Shown: piece by piece, positions 11,137 to 28,628 of the stretch
How positions within the stretch are numbered: position 1 is the stretch's first letter
How the letters are laid out: each line of letters starts with the position of its first letter
DNA from: Bimastos eiseni
Taxonomy: Eukaryota; Annelida; Clitellata; Crassiclitellata; Lumbricidae
NCBI GenBank assembly: GCA_959347315.1
Contig: OY365811.1
Coordinates: 40,504,946 to 40,568,945, forward strand
DNA: 64,000 nt
Direction of reading: 5' to 3'
Position numbers and translations under genes: made by a program
Notes under the pieces: model-generated
Databases searched by the model: none
What the model saw: only the letters and a program-made list of their open reading frames with translations
Told to the model about the DNA's origin: nothing

Positions 11137-11690
11137 ATGACTAAACTTTGCATTTGTCAGATTTGTACGTGCGGGTAAGATTTGAGTAAAACAGACTTCG
11201 GGAATTCTAATCGCATACGCTGGTCACTGGATATGTGTGTATGTATGCAGGCCTATGCACAGGGAAGCATGGAGATATGCGTGTGTATATGAATGAAAGT
11301 CTGTAAGCCTATTTATAAGAATATATGCAACGTATATGGATATCTATGTACATGTATGTGCGCACGCATTAATTCATCAATTCATTCAAACAGTTTTATA
11401 GAGCCCTTTCAAGGGAACTACCCAAGAGCGCTCCCAACTCCAACCAGGACGAAAATTAAAGTTTTCAAATGACAATAAAAAGTACCACACCCGATTGATG
11501 GAAGAGGCGTAACTCTTTCCAAAGCCTAGGGCCTACCACAGAGAGTGAACCGTTCTGCAAAGTGCTGACAAATTGAGTCACAAGGACCCTCTGACCCCCT
11601 CTCAGCTGAGCGAAGGGACCGATTACACCGGGCCTTCAATACTGACTGACACAGACCTACAAACATAAATCGACATGTATGTAGCCGTCC

Positions 11691-11724
<34 letters not shown>

Positions 11725-14700
11725 ATGCATGTATGTCTGTCTATCTATCTATCAAAATATCTTCCAACCATTCATCCATCACCATCCCCAAACACACACA
11801 CATACATACATACGTATGCATACATACATACACACATACATACGTATGCATACATACATACATACATACATACATACATACATACGAATGCATACATACA
11901 TACATACGTATGCATACATACATACATACATACATACATACATACATACATACGTATGCATACATACATACACACATACATACGTATGCATACATACATA
12001 CATACGGATGCATACATACATACATACATACATACATACATACATACATACGTATGCATACATACATACATACATACATACACACATACATACATACATA
12101 CGTATGCATACATACATACATACATACATACATACATACATACGTATGCATACATATATACACACATACATACATACATACTTGTACACATTATATTGCA
12201 TGCATACGCATTATGCACATGCATGCGGAGGATGATAACATTGAAGTTTAACAAATAATGTGCATGTGTGTGTACGTATGATAGGCGCCACAAGTGTCCT
12301 CACAATCCGAATGGTCTTCCGTTCGGAGATCCATCGGACTCATGTCGATCGACCGAGTACAAGAATCGATACACACAACATCCGCCGGCGAATACAAAGA
12401 GCTGCAAACCAGAGACGGCGCCTATGATGTCCGAAGATCCAATGGGCGAAAATACCACACACAGGTATACCACCACTACCACCATTGCTACCATAATAAA
12501 AATAATAATAAAAATAATAATTATTAAAATAATAATAATAGTTAATGTTGTTATTATTAACAAAAATTTTATTGTTGTTATTATTATTAATAATTATTTT
12601 CATTGTCATCATCGTCATCGTCGTCGTCGTCATCAGCAGCAGCGGCAGCGCCATCATCGTCATGAACATCATGACCACTATCTTAATCATAATCATCATA
12701 CATGCATACATACATACATGCATACATACATACATACAATTATACATAGGCCTACTTATTTTATGCATACCTTTATATGCATATTTAGGTGCACGTTTAC
12801 TCACGCGCAATACTATACCCTGTCTTAAGTGACGCTTCTTTCCTAGATTGACCGTACATCGATCACCTTGTCTCACTTCTTTTCATATTTCCAATATGCA
12901 TTTAGGGCCTACGTAATTGCCTTGCCTATATTAATCTGACCGTGCCTTCGTTTTACCTTGACGCCCTTCTCTCAATATGGTGCTTCTCAAAGTGTCTTAT
13001 TTCGGGAATCGATAAATAATTACCTTCGTGCAATATTACACTAGGCTACACTACACTTACAATATTGTAAGCAATAATTCAGTTTAAATGAAATTGTTTA
13101 TTTCAACTAAACTTTACTCGTTTTGCATATTTGAAAACTGTCCATTTTACCTCTTAACCTTCTCAGGTGACTCTAAAACTATTATCACACTGTGCTATAG
13201 ACACGTATTGTTTATGAATCGATCATAGGGTGGATTTCGTACGTCACCCCGTTGAGAAGCCGTACGTCCATCCCAAGGAAAGCTACAGAGCCCCAGAGGG
13301 TCCAATGAACACGCTGACCAGCTACACGAAGGAGTACAACAGTAAGTCAATCAATCGATCAATCAATCAATCAATCAATCAATCGATCGATCAATCAAGC
13401 GTCAAGCAGTCGTCAGTCAGCAAGCCAATCAACCAACCAATCAAGTAATCAATCAATCAAGTAACCAATCAATCAATCGATCGATCGATCAATTAAAATT
13501 TGATATAGCGCCTCAATAAGTAGCTAGGTATAGTCTACGTCTCTAGCTCTGATGTTCCATTTCAGTTTTCGCTCCCCTAAAGAAATTACGATTACGATTA
13601 CGATAAGCACCAGCTGGAGACTGTTATTTTACGCGGAAGTTGGACTGGGAGCGCTTCTGAGTGGTTGGCTATCTTGGAAAAGCGCTATATAAATGATCAG
13701 AATGAATGAACAACTGAGGTCGGAGATCGTTCCTTGTCCGAGTTCTAGATATTCTGGCTCTAAATCCGATATCCCGTTTCCCTTATGAGCTGACTTTCTA
13801 CTATAGACTGACCCAGAGACTCTGCACATCGATCCATCCCAGCTTGCTGCCAGCTGTTTACGAGAATCTTTTGGCTTGTTCTCCGCTTGTGCGTGGGCCT
13901 ACCACTGGCGACTATTTCAGCTTATACTGTGCACTGTTTTGCTAACTGGTGCGAAATATTATTCGTTAGTAATGACACTTAACACAATTATTATTATGGG
14001 CTAGCGCAGAGAGTGCCTCTGTGTAGATATCTTTCAAGGGGCGCTATATAAATGTTTGTTTACATTACATTGCATTATAAGGGGCTCGACAAGCCTGCTT
14101 TTGCTAATTGGGCCGATGTTTCGTAACATGTAAAATAATGTGGTGCTTACTTTTGCCTGGTGCAGAGAAGCCATTGAATCCACCAAAGCCACTGCTACCG
14201 AAAATCAGACGCATTCCAGGCGCCTTCGAAGGAGTTCCAACCTACAGAAGTAAGACTTCCATAATTATGGGTATCTGAGATGAGACCCATGTCACCATGT
14301 GGGCTCTTATCTGGTTCAATATGGATCCATATGGGCTTCTTATGGGCTATGTGTGTATTCTGATTGAGAGAAATAATTGTGAAGTGTATCTAGAATAATC
14401 AACGTATCGAGTCTGTAGGCTCCATATACACGTATGTGAGCCTCTGAAGAGAGCATTGACTCTACACGTAAGTGAGTGGGATTAACTTTTCGTGCCAAAC
14501 TAACCTTACGTGACTTACCTTGAATATTTAAATCTACCATATGACACTTCATTATCGATCTAAATTTTTATCACCTACCTTACGACATCTACCTTACCTT
14601 CCATACCATACCATACATCACCATTTCATCAAATGATTTTTCATTTATATTGGCCTATCTGACAAAAAACTTTTCTTCACTTACCTTCACTTACTCTTTG

Positions 14701-16725
14701 GAATGCCTTAACTAACTTCTTAAATGTTCCATATAATTTTTTTCGAGACAGCGTACGCAAGAAATTTTGTAAGTGATTATAAATGGCTCACGCTTTTGTG
14801 CGCAGCTCCGAGATGAATACGATGATAGTTAACTCAGGAACGTAGGACTGGTATCTAAAAGTTCTTATGGCCTAGAAAAGTCCCGTAAGCCTATCTAAAA
14901 TGTATCTTAGAGCAGATGGCAATGCATCGTATTGCATGTAATTGTAATTAGCTTTCAATTTATTTGCAATTTTCTATTCTGTCCAGCTATATAGCTATTG
15001 GTTTACAGTTCATCTTAGGGCTTTTTCTTACAGTTCCTCATAGGTTCATTTTCGGTTTCTTTCGAGAAATATACTTGTGTCCGCTGGCTCCACGGCCCGT
15101 GTGCGCGCGCACATATAGGGGACGGGGAAACCTCACCTTCTCCTATATTACTGTGTCTTTTACCATACCCTGTACTTGACTTAACCCTATCTTGCACAGC
15201 GGACTACAGACGGTGGCCGGTGAAGCCTCCGGAGCCTCACAAGCCGGACGTCTACTGTCCCCCTGCGGACCCCTTCGACGGCAACAGCAGCTACCAGATG
15301 GCGTACGTCTTTCACAAGGAGCCTCCGAGGAAGAGCATGAAGCCCCCGGACCCTGCCCTCCAGTCGATTCACCCCCTCGACGAAAGGACGGATTACAGGG
15401 ATAACTACACCAGGCATCAGATTCCACCAAGGGTTGTACGAGAGGTCCAGGCGTGGCTGCCCAATCCGAATCCACTCGACGATCTGTCCAACTATCGAAA
15501 GGACTTCACCCGCAAGGACCAAGGTAGATCCATTATACCCTCTGGAACCATTGACCAATCCCTGTAACTTTATCACTCTGGGGAATAATGCACATCCGTG
15601 AAATCTTGATTCTACCGCTAACATGGCATTGTATTGCATTGTATTTACTGATTCATATTGCGCCTCTCTGTCTCCATGCTTGTCTTCCGTCTGTCTCGAT
15701 GCCGGTCTGATTCTCTGCCCTTTGTCTCTCCGTTTCTATTCCTCTCTACCTTTTTTCATCCCTGAGACTCTCTGCCGCTTGTATTCCTTTCCGACTTTAT
15801 AATTCTGTCTTTTTGCTCTCTATCTTCTGCCTCTCTGCTAACCCTTCTCTCTGACCTTTTCCTCTGTTCCTCTCTGCATGCTGTCTTTCCAAAATTCTCA
15901 TACGAGACTATATTTCTGTCGCAATATTGCGATATTTAGCCAAATCGCTTGCTTCAATGGAGCGTAACGTAACTGACTGACTGATTGATTGACTGACTGA
16001 CTGATTGACTGACTGACTGACTTATTTACTTACTGACTGACCGACTGATTGGTTCGTTGATTGATTGATTGATTGGTTGATTGGTTGATTGATTGATGGA
16101 TTTAGGTAAGCAGCCGAGCTGTAAACCGGACACCCGTCCCTTCCAGTCAGCAGACCCCCTATCAACAGACACGACCCAGCGGACGGACTACAAGAAGTGG
16201 CCAGACGTTCGCCCTCCTCCCCGCGACCCTGACCCATACCATGCCCCGGAGGGCGAGATGGCCTCAGCGACTACTCACCGGACGGACTTCAACCTCAAGC
16301 CCCTGCAGAAGGTGGAGTCGTGCCGCCCGAAGGAGCGCAAGAAGCTCCCTGGCCGCTTCGACGCCAACACTAGCTACCGCGAGGACTTCCGCGGTTGGCA
16401 GACGGAGAGGGTACGGGCGACGATGAAGGACGTCTACGTCCCCATCGACGAACCCTTCGACGGGCTGGCCACCTACCGCAGGGACTACGTCGATCATCGT
16501 GCCCTTCCCAGGCCCAGCATGAAGCCCGTGGAGCGCCCGATGGTCAGTGAAGCTCCCTTGCAGGACGCTACCGAATATCGTAACGAGTTCACCAAGAAGT
16601 ACGTTGCCCCGTGTGCTGCGGGTATCATCCAGGCCGGCGGAATGGGTACGGAGTACGTCTTCAAGGAGCAGGACGCCGTGGGGCACAAATGGTACGAGTC
16701 GAGTGGGATGACGGCTTTTGGGTAG
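11137..16725 (+). CDS. SAXO: SAXO/FAM154 stabiliser of axonemal microtubules
   Basis: Microtubule-associated protein of cilia, centrioles and flagella. Coding exons: 11137-11174, 12285-12464, 13229-13341, 14166-14249, 15200-15523 and 16106-16725. They sum to 1359 nt (452 aa plus stop) with all phases consistent. Exon 1 is only 38 nt and encodes MTKLCICQICTCG. Joined to exon 2 it gives the family's cysteine-rich N-terminus CICQICTCGRHKCPH. The rest is a series of Mn-type repeats with T/S-x-Y-x-x-x-Y/F cores, such as STEYKNRYTQ, TSYTKEYN, RTDYKKWP, TSYREDFRGW, TYRRDYVDHR and EYRNEFTKKY. Length is close to vertebrate SAXO1/2. An X-box lies upstream and a poly(A) signal downstream. The SAXO1 versus SAXO2 relationship is not resolved. 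Confidence 0.95.
11392..11640 (-). repeat. LINE-tail/SINE-like dispersed repeat (GCGCC family)
   Basis: Begins AGTTTTATAGAGCCCTTTCA and continues GAGCGCTCCCAACTCCAACC, the same end sequence found near 3960, 7207, 35020, 36170, 42355 and 45645. It lies in SAXO intron 1. Confidence 0.6.
11690..12182. repeat. CTGT then CATA microsatellite with GTATGCATAC interruptions
   Basis: CTGT units to about 11722, then from 11803 a CATA array broken about every 30-70 bp by the self-complementary word GTATGCATAC. All six frames are open because no stop codon occurs in the unit. Lies in SAXO intron 1, ending about 100 bp before exon 2. Confidence 0.9.
12480..12740. repeat. ACC/AAT/ATC/CATA microsatellite block in SAXO intron 2
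   Basis: Begins 16 bp after the exon 2 donor: CCACTACCACC, AATAATAATA, CATCATCGTCGTC and CATACATACATA in succession. Confidence 0.8.
13345..13495. repeat. CAAT/GATC tetranucleotide microsatellite
   Basis: CAATCAATCAATC with CGATCGATC interruptions starting 4 bp after the exon 3 donor. Confidence 0.85.
13497..13694. repeat. Inverted-repeat element of the GCGCTATATAAAT family
   Basis: Left end TTTGATATAGCGCCTCAATA; right end GAGCGCTTCTGAGTGG ... AAGCGCTATATAAATG in inverted sense. Same architecture as 3957-4213 and 31873-32043, but with weaker arms. Confidence 0.5.
15960..16103. repeat. GACT/TTGA tetranucleotide repeat abutting SAXO exon 6
   Basis: ACTGACTGATTG and TTGATTGATTGG units run up to the exon 6 acceptor (tttag|GT at 16106), replacing a normal polypyrimidine tract. 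Confidence 0.8.
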
Positions 16726-16847
16726 ATGGGGGGCTGATGGGGAGCGTTGGTGCGTGGGTGTGTTGTTTGGGCACCTGCGTGTGGCGCATAAAAAGTTTTT
16801 CGTGACTATCTCGAAAGGGTGTTTTGAATGTTTCTGTCGTCGCACGG

Positions 16848-16853
16848 AATAAA
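16848..16853 (+). terminator. Polyadenylation signal of SAXO
   Basis: AATAAA 122 bp after the SAXO stop codon, followed by the GT-rich AAGTGGTTCTGTTG. Confidence 0.7.
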
Positions 16854-17147
16854 AAGTGGTTCTGTTGATTGGGGTTCAGTAATTAGGAGTTGATTAAGAA
16901 TCGATTTGGTGAATCAGAGAGGACTCAGAATTGATTCAGAGTTTATTCAGAGTTGATCAAAGTTGATTCAATGATTCAGAGTTGATTCAATGATTCAGGG
17001 CTAATTCAGAGTTGATTCAATGACTCAGAGTTTATTCAGAGTTGATTCAATGATTCATGGTCGGCTTAGAATATATTCAGAGTTGATTTAGTGATACAGA
17101 GAGCTGGTATATAATGATTCATAGTTGATTCAGCGCTGATTCAAAAA

Positions 17148-17375
17148 TGATTCACAGTTGATTCAATGATTCACAGTTGATTCAATGATTCACAGTTGAT
17201 TCAATGATTCACAGTTGATTCAATGATTCACAGTTGATTCAATGATTCACAGTTGATTCAATGATTCACAGTTGATTCAATGATTCACAGTTGATTCAAT
17301 GATTCACAGTTGATTCAATGATTCACAGTTGATTCAATGATTCACAGTTGATTCAATGATTCACAGTTGATTCAA
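17148..17375. repeat. 19-bp minisatellite, 12 exact-length copies
   Basis: Unit TGATTCACAGTTGATTCAA repeated twelve times (228 bp) with essentially no variation. It is preceded from about 16880 by strongly degenerate relatives (GAGTTGATTCAATGATTCAG), which look like the array's older edge. No spacer structure, so not a CRISPR. Confidence 0.95.
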
Positions 17376-18740
17376 TTATTTGTTCAGTCAGTGATTCAAA
17401 TTTGATTGAGTGCTTCCATATCTGATTGATTTTATTGACTGTCAAACGCTATCCATCTTAGCCGTTTGCCTGTCTGCTTGTCTAACCCATTGGATCTGGC
17501 TCTGGAAACCATTTCTCCCGGTCTATTTATTATGTTTTGACTAAGTACATAACTATGCCTTCATACATGCATACTTAAATCCATACAAACATAAATATGT
17601 AGGCACTACATGCATAAAATAAATACATAGTCCTTCATATATGAATACAGACACTATAAAAGCATGTGGCAGAGGTTTAACAAGGTTTTCAAAAGTGGGG
17701 TTGGCATAATTTTTTTAAATGCTCGAAGCGCCAAAATTCCCCCTCTCATTATTTTGTTATTTTGCCCCCCAGAAATTAGAAAAATGGGGGGCACAAATTA
17801 TCTGAACAAAAGTCATCTTAAAAATCCATTGGAGAAACATAAAAAGAACCGATTTGGGGGGACATATAAGGGGGCACTGAGCACTAAAACTGGGGCCTCT
17901 GATCGCTAGCCATTTAAAAATCTACTAAATCGGGCGCACGAAGACTATATGCCTATGGTTAGACCCTAATTGTCCCTTTTGGAACCCATCTTAGGCCTAT
18001 CATTACTATCAATGTAGTAGGGCCGCTAGTAGGCTACTCCAAATGATTATAAAGAAAATGAATGTTCACTTTGATCAGTCAGCGATTGTGAATAGACTAA
18101 AGACGATTTTAATTTTTGGACCTAGAAGAAATTCTTATGCAGCACATGTATCAGCGTTGGCTCGCTTCATGTATAATTTTTGACGCAAAGTGTGCCGTTG
18201 AGTCGATAGGTCCTAGCAAACTCTGCATGGTTGATTCTTCAACAAATTATGAGTTCTGATTGTGGCTGTAAAAGACTTAAAAAGTCTATAAGGAGGGGGA
18301 AATAATTAGATGACGATTGCTTCCACGGTGAAGCAAAATACAGTTAAATACTCCTTCATGGAATAAATAATATCCAATCCACGCTGTCTCCATTTTTCTT
18401 GTTTGCGATTACAACCAGGGTGCACCGAATCCATCAGATACGCTCGACATAATCGAGGAAACAAAGTCGCCGATTTTTTAAATTTTGTCACGGAAATTTT
18501 TAAATTATACGATAATTAATCTTAAAATTCAAACATCGACCATACAAACTTGAATTTCAGGTAAATGATATCTGCCGCTATAGTTCTACTGGAGTTCGAC
18601 AGATGGCAATACGAAAACAATTATATAGATACTTTTCTGGAGGTGCCCCTATTAGGGTTATACCCATAATAGGAAACTTTACCCTAACAGTTCCCGTCAG
18701 TTATGTGAAACTTGCTTAACTGAGTTTTTTTGGATTAAAC
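17376..18740. other. SAXO-SMAP spacer, no gene seen
   Basis: AT-rich spacer with no splice-supported coding segment. The short frames at 17664 and 18306 have no family resemblance or flanking splice signals. Confidence 0.6.
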
Positions 18741-18749
18741 TTACGCATT

Positions 18750-18835
18750 TTGATGTTTGATGTCACACATCGTCACAAAATGTGTGACCCTTCCCCTAGG
18801 CGTGATGTCATTTATGGACGGCTTCCTATCGGTTT
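18750..18835 (-). mobile_element. End of a MITE of the CATAAATGAYGTCAC family
   Basis: The reverse complement reads GTCCATAAATGACATCACG, then CCTAGGGGAAGGGTCACACA, matching the ends at 61967 (GTCCATAAATGATGTCACGG, CCTAGGGGAGG) and 27797. Only one end is found. Confidence 0.6.
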
Positions 18836-18895
18836 GGCGATCTGGCGAGTCTTTAAATTAGCGTCGATTTTCTTGCGACCCAAATTTTTTTTTAT

Positions 18896-18946
18896 GACGA
18901 CGTCGATAATGTTAGCAGAGAACCAGCGCGACAGGCGGCCATCTTG
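18896..18946 (+). promoter_or_regulatory. Probable SMAP core promoter region
   Basis: GACGACGTCG followed by GCGGCCATCTTGCG lies 85-135 bp before the SMAP ATG and is GC-rich against AT-rich surroundings. GGCCATCTT is the complement of a YY1-like AAGATGGCC core. This is motif inference only. Confidence 0.35.
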
Positions 18947-19030
18947 CGTCTGTCTGTAAACATGAAGATAACTAAGACAGATAACGAATGGTGGGCGAAC
19001 AGCATCTAATTATTTCCAACTTTTGCAAAA

Positions 19031-25051
<6,021 letters not shown>

Positions 25052-26020
25052 CCTCCCTGCCAGTGTGTCGCGGCGAGTCGGAAGTTCTTCGATTCTAGTT
25101 CTTCGTGGATTCTCGACGGTCTAAAAGAGTCGTACATGGAGTATTTATGCGGTCGTGTCCAGTAATTTACGCGTCCTATTTCTGTCTCTTAGGCGTATCT
25201 CGCTAGAAGAAAGTCAGCCAGGACTCGACAAAAGATCGGCCGCAATCATCATTTTTTCCTTGTTAAGTAGGCAATTATTGTAGAATAACAAACTGGCAAA
25301 CTTTGTGCAGATTTAGCCCTTTCTGTGTTAAAACTTTTTATTGTTTTTGGTGAGGACTGGTTCTATGTTTGGTCTGGAGGTGTTACAACGACAGGTATCA
25401 TAGGCTTCATGTTCTGCTATTTGTAAGCTGTATATAAAATCTGTGGAGTTAATTAAATTTGTGAAGTAAGTGGAATATGTGCAGTGAATTAAATCGGTCA
25501 AGTGAAAGTTGTGCAGTGCATTTAATAGGTTAAGTTATGCTTTATTATTGTTAGTTAAATTTGTAACACGATAAATGTGAATCTGAGGCGCGTATAGTCA
25601 TTTGCCATTAGAAGATGTGCTTAGATTTCCAGATCCTTGAAAGCCAAGAAGAAATAGTGAGTTTTGAGCCACTTTTGAAGGAAGAAAGTTTCAGCTACAA
25701 AGAAAGAGTGACAGTGTGTACATTTGGTGTAAGTGAAATTTGTGGTGGAGCGAATGAAATTTGTCAACTGAAATCTGAGGTATAAATTTGGTTGGTGGAG
25801 CCAAGTTTAGACTAGAGCTGATTTGCAATTTGCTGTACTGAAATTATAAAATATTTCTTTTGTATTGTATCATCAGATTCTTTTGGTACTAGTTTATGAC
25901 AAGATTTCCTTTTTCAATTCTTAACTGCAAGCACGAGATGGCTATTCAAACAAACAGCTTTCCTTTTATAGTGATGAAAAGTTTGCAGACGATCTGACGA
26001 GTATGAACCGTTTTTGATGA
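25052..26020 (+). other. SMAP 3' untranslated region and spacer
   Basis: No convincing coding segment. ATTAAA-type hexamers occur near 25450, but no clear AATAAA was found, so the transcript end is not located. Confidence 0.5.
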
Positions 26021-26029
26021 CATATATTG

Positions 26030-26310
26030 TCCTCGTTTTTTTGTCGAGATCATAGCTATCCTTGGTGTAAGTTCCTTCCTCATTTATGTTATCTATCCAG
26101 TGTAGTCTTGGTCTGCCTTTGTTTCTTTTTCCTTCAAATCGTCCTCGTAGTCCATCTCTACATGTCCGATTTTCCTTGTCTGATTGAGTTGTTTGGATAC
26201 CTGATGACTGCCTTTGATATCATCGTTTCTTATTGCGACTTTCATTCAAACAGAATAATAGACTTCAGACACTCTGTATCTGTCATCTCTGATTCGTTGT
26301 CTTTCTGGAA
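26030..26310 (-). mobile_element. LINE (non-LTR retrotransposon) C-terminal relic
   Basis: On the minus strand a frame reads GKRNKGRPRLHWIDNINEEG, the conserved basic GRPRxxWxDNI region near the end of non-LTR retrotransposon ORF2 proteins. Flanking frames are broken by stops and shifts, so this is a dead fragment. Confidence 0.75.
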
Positions 26311-26575
26311 GTGGCACTATGAAATTTCTAATTAATTACAATTACAGATGTAAATCATGATTTTCTGTGATTTTAGAGGTTTTTATGGTGCTATATAAAT
26401 GCCCAGACGACAACTTATTTTCACAGGTAATTCGTTGTTGTTGAAATTGATGATTGGCAACGCAAATCATGACAACCTGTGCTGTACAGGTGAAGTAATA
26501 AATTATTGCATTATAAATGTCTTATTAGTTATGAAAGGAATTATACTTTATAATATCATCAAACATTTTCATATA

Positions 26576-26782
26576 TTACAGGCAATGTGTCAACCAGGGA
26601 TTTTGTAAAATGCCTGATTTCTTAGATTTCAGATAATATGTAAAATCACCCATTTGCAGTTAGGATTAGAGCAAGGCCCTTTGGATTCAGAGATTTAGTG
26701 AATCCAGAGGGCCATGATTAGAGTTAGGGTTAGTGTAGATTTAGAGTTTTACAAAATTCCTAATATTACACATTGCCTGTAA
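26576..26782. mobile_element. 207-bp foldback MITE with about 35-bp TIRs
   Basis: The left end TTACAGGCAATGTGTCAACC...GATTTTGTAAAA is inverted at the right end as TTTTACAAAATTCC...ACACATTGCCTGTAA. An inner inverted repeat GGCCCTTTGGATTCA / TGAATCCAGAGGGCC (26675-26689 / 26699-26713, 14 of 15 paired) sits in the middle with a 9-nt loop. No coding capacity. Confidence 0.85.
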
Positions 26783-27796
26783 CATATAGTGCCCTTCAAT
26801 ATATCCCCTCAGAGGCACTCTGCACCAGCCTATGATGTTTAATGCAATAGGACCTTTTTATGACATTCCTCAAGGAATGCTGGGGTAGATGAGGTTGGAA
26901 GTATGGATGCTAAATTTAGTTACTAATCTAAAGTGCCACATTATATCTACATTGTTATAACACTTGTTATCCTGTTATTATGCCATCTAGTTTAACTTTA
27001 TTTTGTCATTACTACTGCGTTCTAACTTTACTTGCTTTAACACTACCCTTCTATAACTTTATCTTGTTTAACTATGTGTAGGCTAAATCTACTTTGCTAT
27101 AGCACTACTGTACTATCATGTGGCCAGCAAAAACATAGTTATAATACTTCCGCTCTATGTCGATGCAAGCCAATGTCAAATTTGTTTAAAAAACGTTTAG
27201 ATCATGATTCATGAAGTTGTGTTTACGACTACTTTTACAATTGACTGTTAGCTAATTGTAAAGCCATCAATGAAGTTTTGTTTCTAGGATGTTGGCAACA
27301 GTCATTGTAAGCATTCAAACATTCATTCTGTTTTACTTACACGTTGCGTTTTTCGATTCTATTGAGTTACTCGGTAAAATTGTTAGGTGTGAATATTTCA
27401 TGCTTTTTGCACTGCGAGCGCCTCTGGTTGGGCTGTACCGTGAGAGGCGCTATAGAAATATGTAAATAAAATATGATGTTATGCAATATGGTCAACGATT
27501 CAACTTGTGCAAGTAGAGTGAGTATCTGGTTACTCTATTTGTTTTCATTGGCAAATACACTGTTTGATGGTTTCTTGTATTCTTCAATCTTCGTGTCTTA
27601 TTGGTGTAATTATAATGGTCAACCTGTTGCTATATGTTTAAGTGTAAAGTGCATGTAATAGCTTTCACTAAATAGAACCTTTTGCCAGTTTCCTCTATTA
27701 TAAAATAAACCCAGTACAACTTGTTGTATTTTCTGAAAGGATAACCTTACTCGTTACAAAATATATAACAATATTAAACCTAGTGAAGAGGTAGTA

Positions 27797-28628
27797 TTTT
27801 GAATAAATGTTGTCATGCGCCTAGGGGAGGGGAGTCCTACATCTGTGACGATGAGGTGGAGGGGTCTAAGAAATGTGACGTCAGGTCATCACAGCAAGCA
27901 TCGAAATGCGTAATTTTATAAACCTTTCACTCAGTCAAACAAGTTCCATTAAATTAACAGTAATTGTTACCACAATTTAAGAACATTAATTATGATTATT
28001 GCACTCGATATTTCTGGATTGTTTACTTTTATGCTCGTTGTGAAGTTTGTGGCTTGGGAAGCGAGGCAGCCATTCTGTATTTATTAAACACACAAACAGA
28101 AATCAATTATACCTTCCAAACGCATCAGACCACAGAGTTTCGCTACACATCGGCAATGTGAACTAAAGATTGTAATCGCAAATGAAGAAAATGGGTGTAG
28201 ATTGGATAGATGAAGAAGAGCTGGATCTCAAAGGAATATCCATTGAACAGGATGATGATGATGAGATCCAAGCTCTCCCTATTTATTCAATGAAGGAGCA
28301 TTTTGCTTCTCTGTGGGAGAATGGAGAAGCATAAGTTTGGATCATTTCAGTTTATTATCAAACTTTTTTTATAAATATTATTATAACGATTCTACAATAG
28401 CTTTTCATCTTGTGGAATGCATAATGACTTAATAATGAGTGTTATAACATTTCTCCATTTTTCTTCATTCTACTTTGTATTTTTAATTATTGGATATAGC
28501 ATTCTGGACGTCCAGTTTTCGGAGGGGCAGAGCTTTAAATTGTAACATCATTTTTGAGCGGTTATGACTTTTGTGACGACGCGTGAGGGGAGGTTCGAAA
28601 TTCATCCAATAACGTCATTTATGAATGG
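27797..28628. mobile_element. MITE of the CATAAATGAYGTCAC family, about 830 bp
   Basis: Left end AATAAATGTTGTCATGCGCC then TAGGGGAGGGG. The right end in reverse complement is GGCCATTCATAAATGACGTT followed by CCTCCCCTCACGCGTCGTCA. The first 290 bp align with 61967-62280 (CTTTCACTCAGTCAAACAAG versus CTTTCACTCAATTTGACAAG; GTAATTGTTACCACAATTTA shared). It contains a 50-codon acidic ORF. Confidence 0.7.
28182..28334 (+). CDS. Small acidic ORF inside a MITE-like element (50 aa), uncertain
   Basis: ATG-to-TAA frame of 50 codons with a non-repetitive, acidic composition (WIDEEELDLKG, QDDDDEIQ, EHFASLWENGEA). It sits in the centre of the element at 27797-28628. It is not recognised. It could be the tail of a former transposase or chance, and there is no splice or expression evidence. 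Confidence 0.25.
   Translation: MKKMGVDWIDEEELDLKGISIEQDDDDEIQALPIYSMKEHFASLWENGEA

Noticed and set aside
11675..12293. Six overlapping ORFs of 140-186 codons on both strands
   Set aside because: They translate the CATA/TACA microsatellite (HTYIHTY, MYVCMYV), are open in all frames and have no domain content.
12545..12832. Hydrophobic 95-codon ORF in SAXO intron 2
   Set aside because: Leucine/isoleucine runs come from ATT/TTG microsatellite sequence.
17148..17375. CRISPR-like direct repeats
   Set aside because: Units abut without unique spacers and the genome is eukaryotic; this is a minisatellite.
26725..26745. Interstitial telomere (TTAGGG)
   Set aside because: Only GTTAGGGTTAG, under two units, inside the arm of a MITE.
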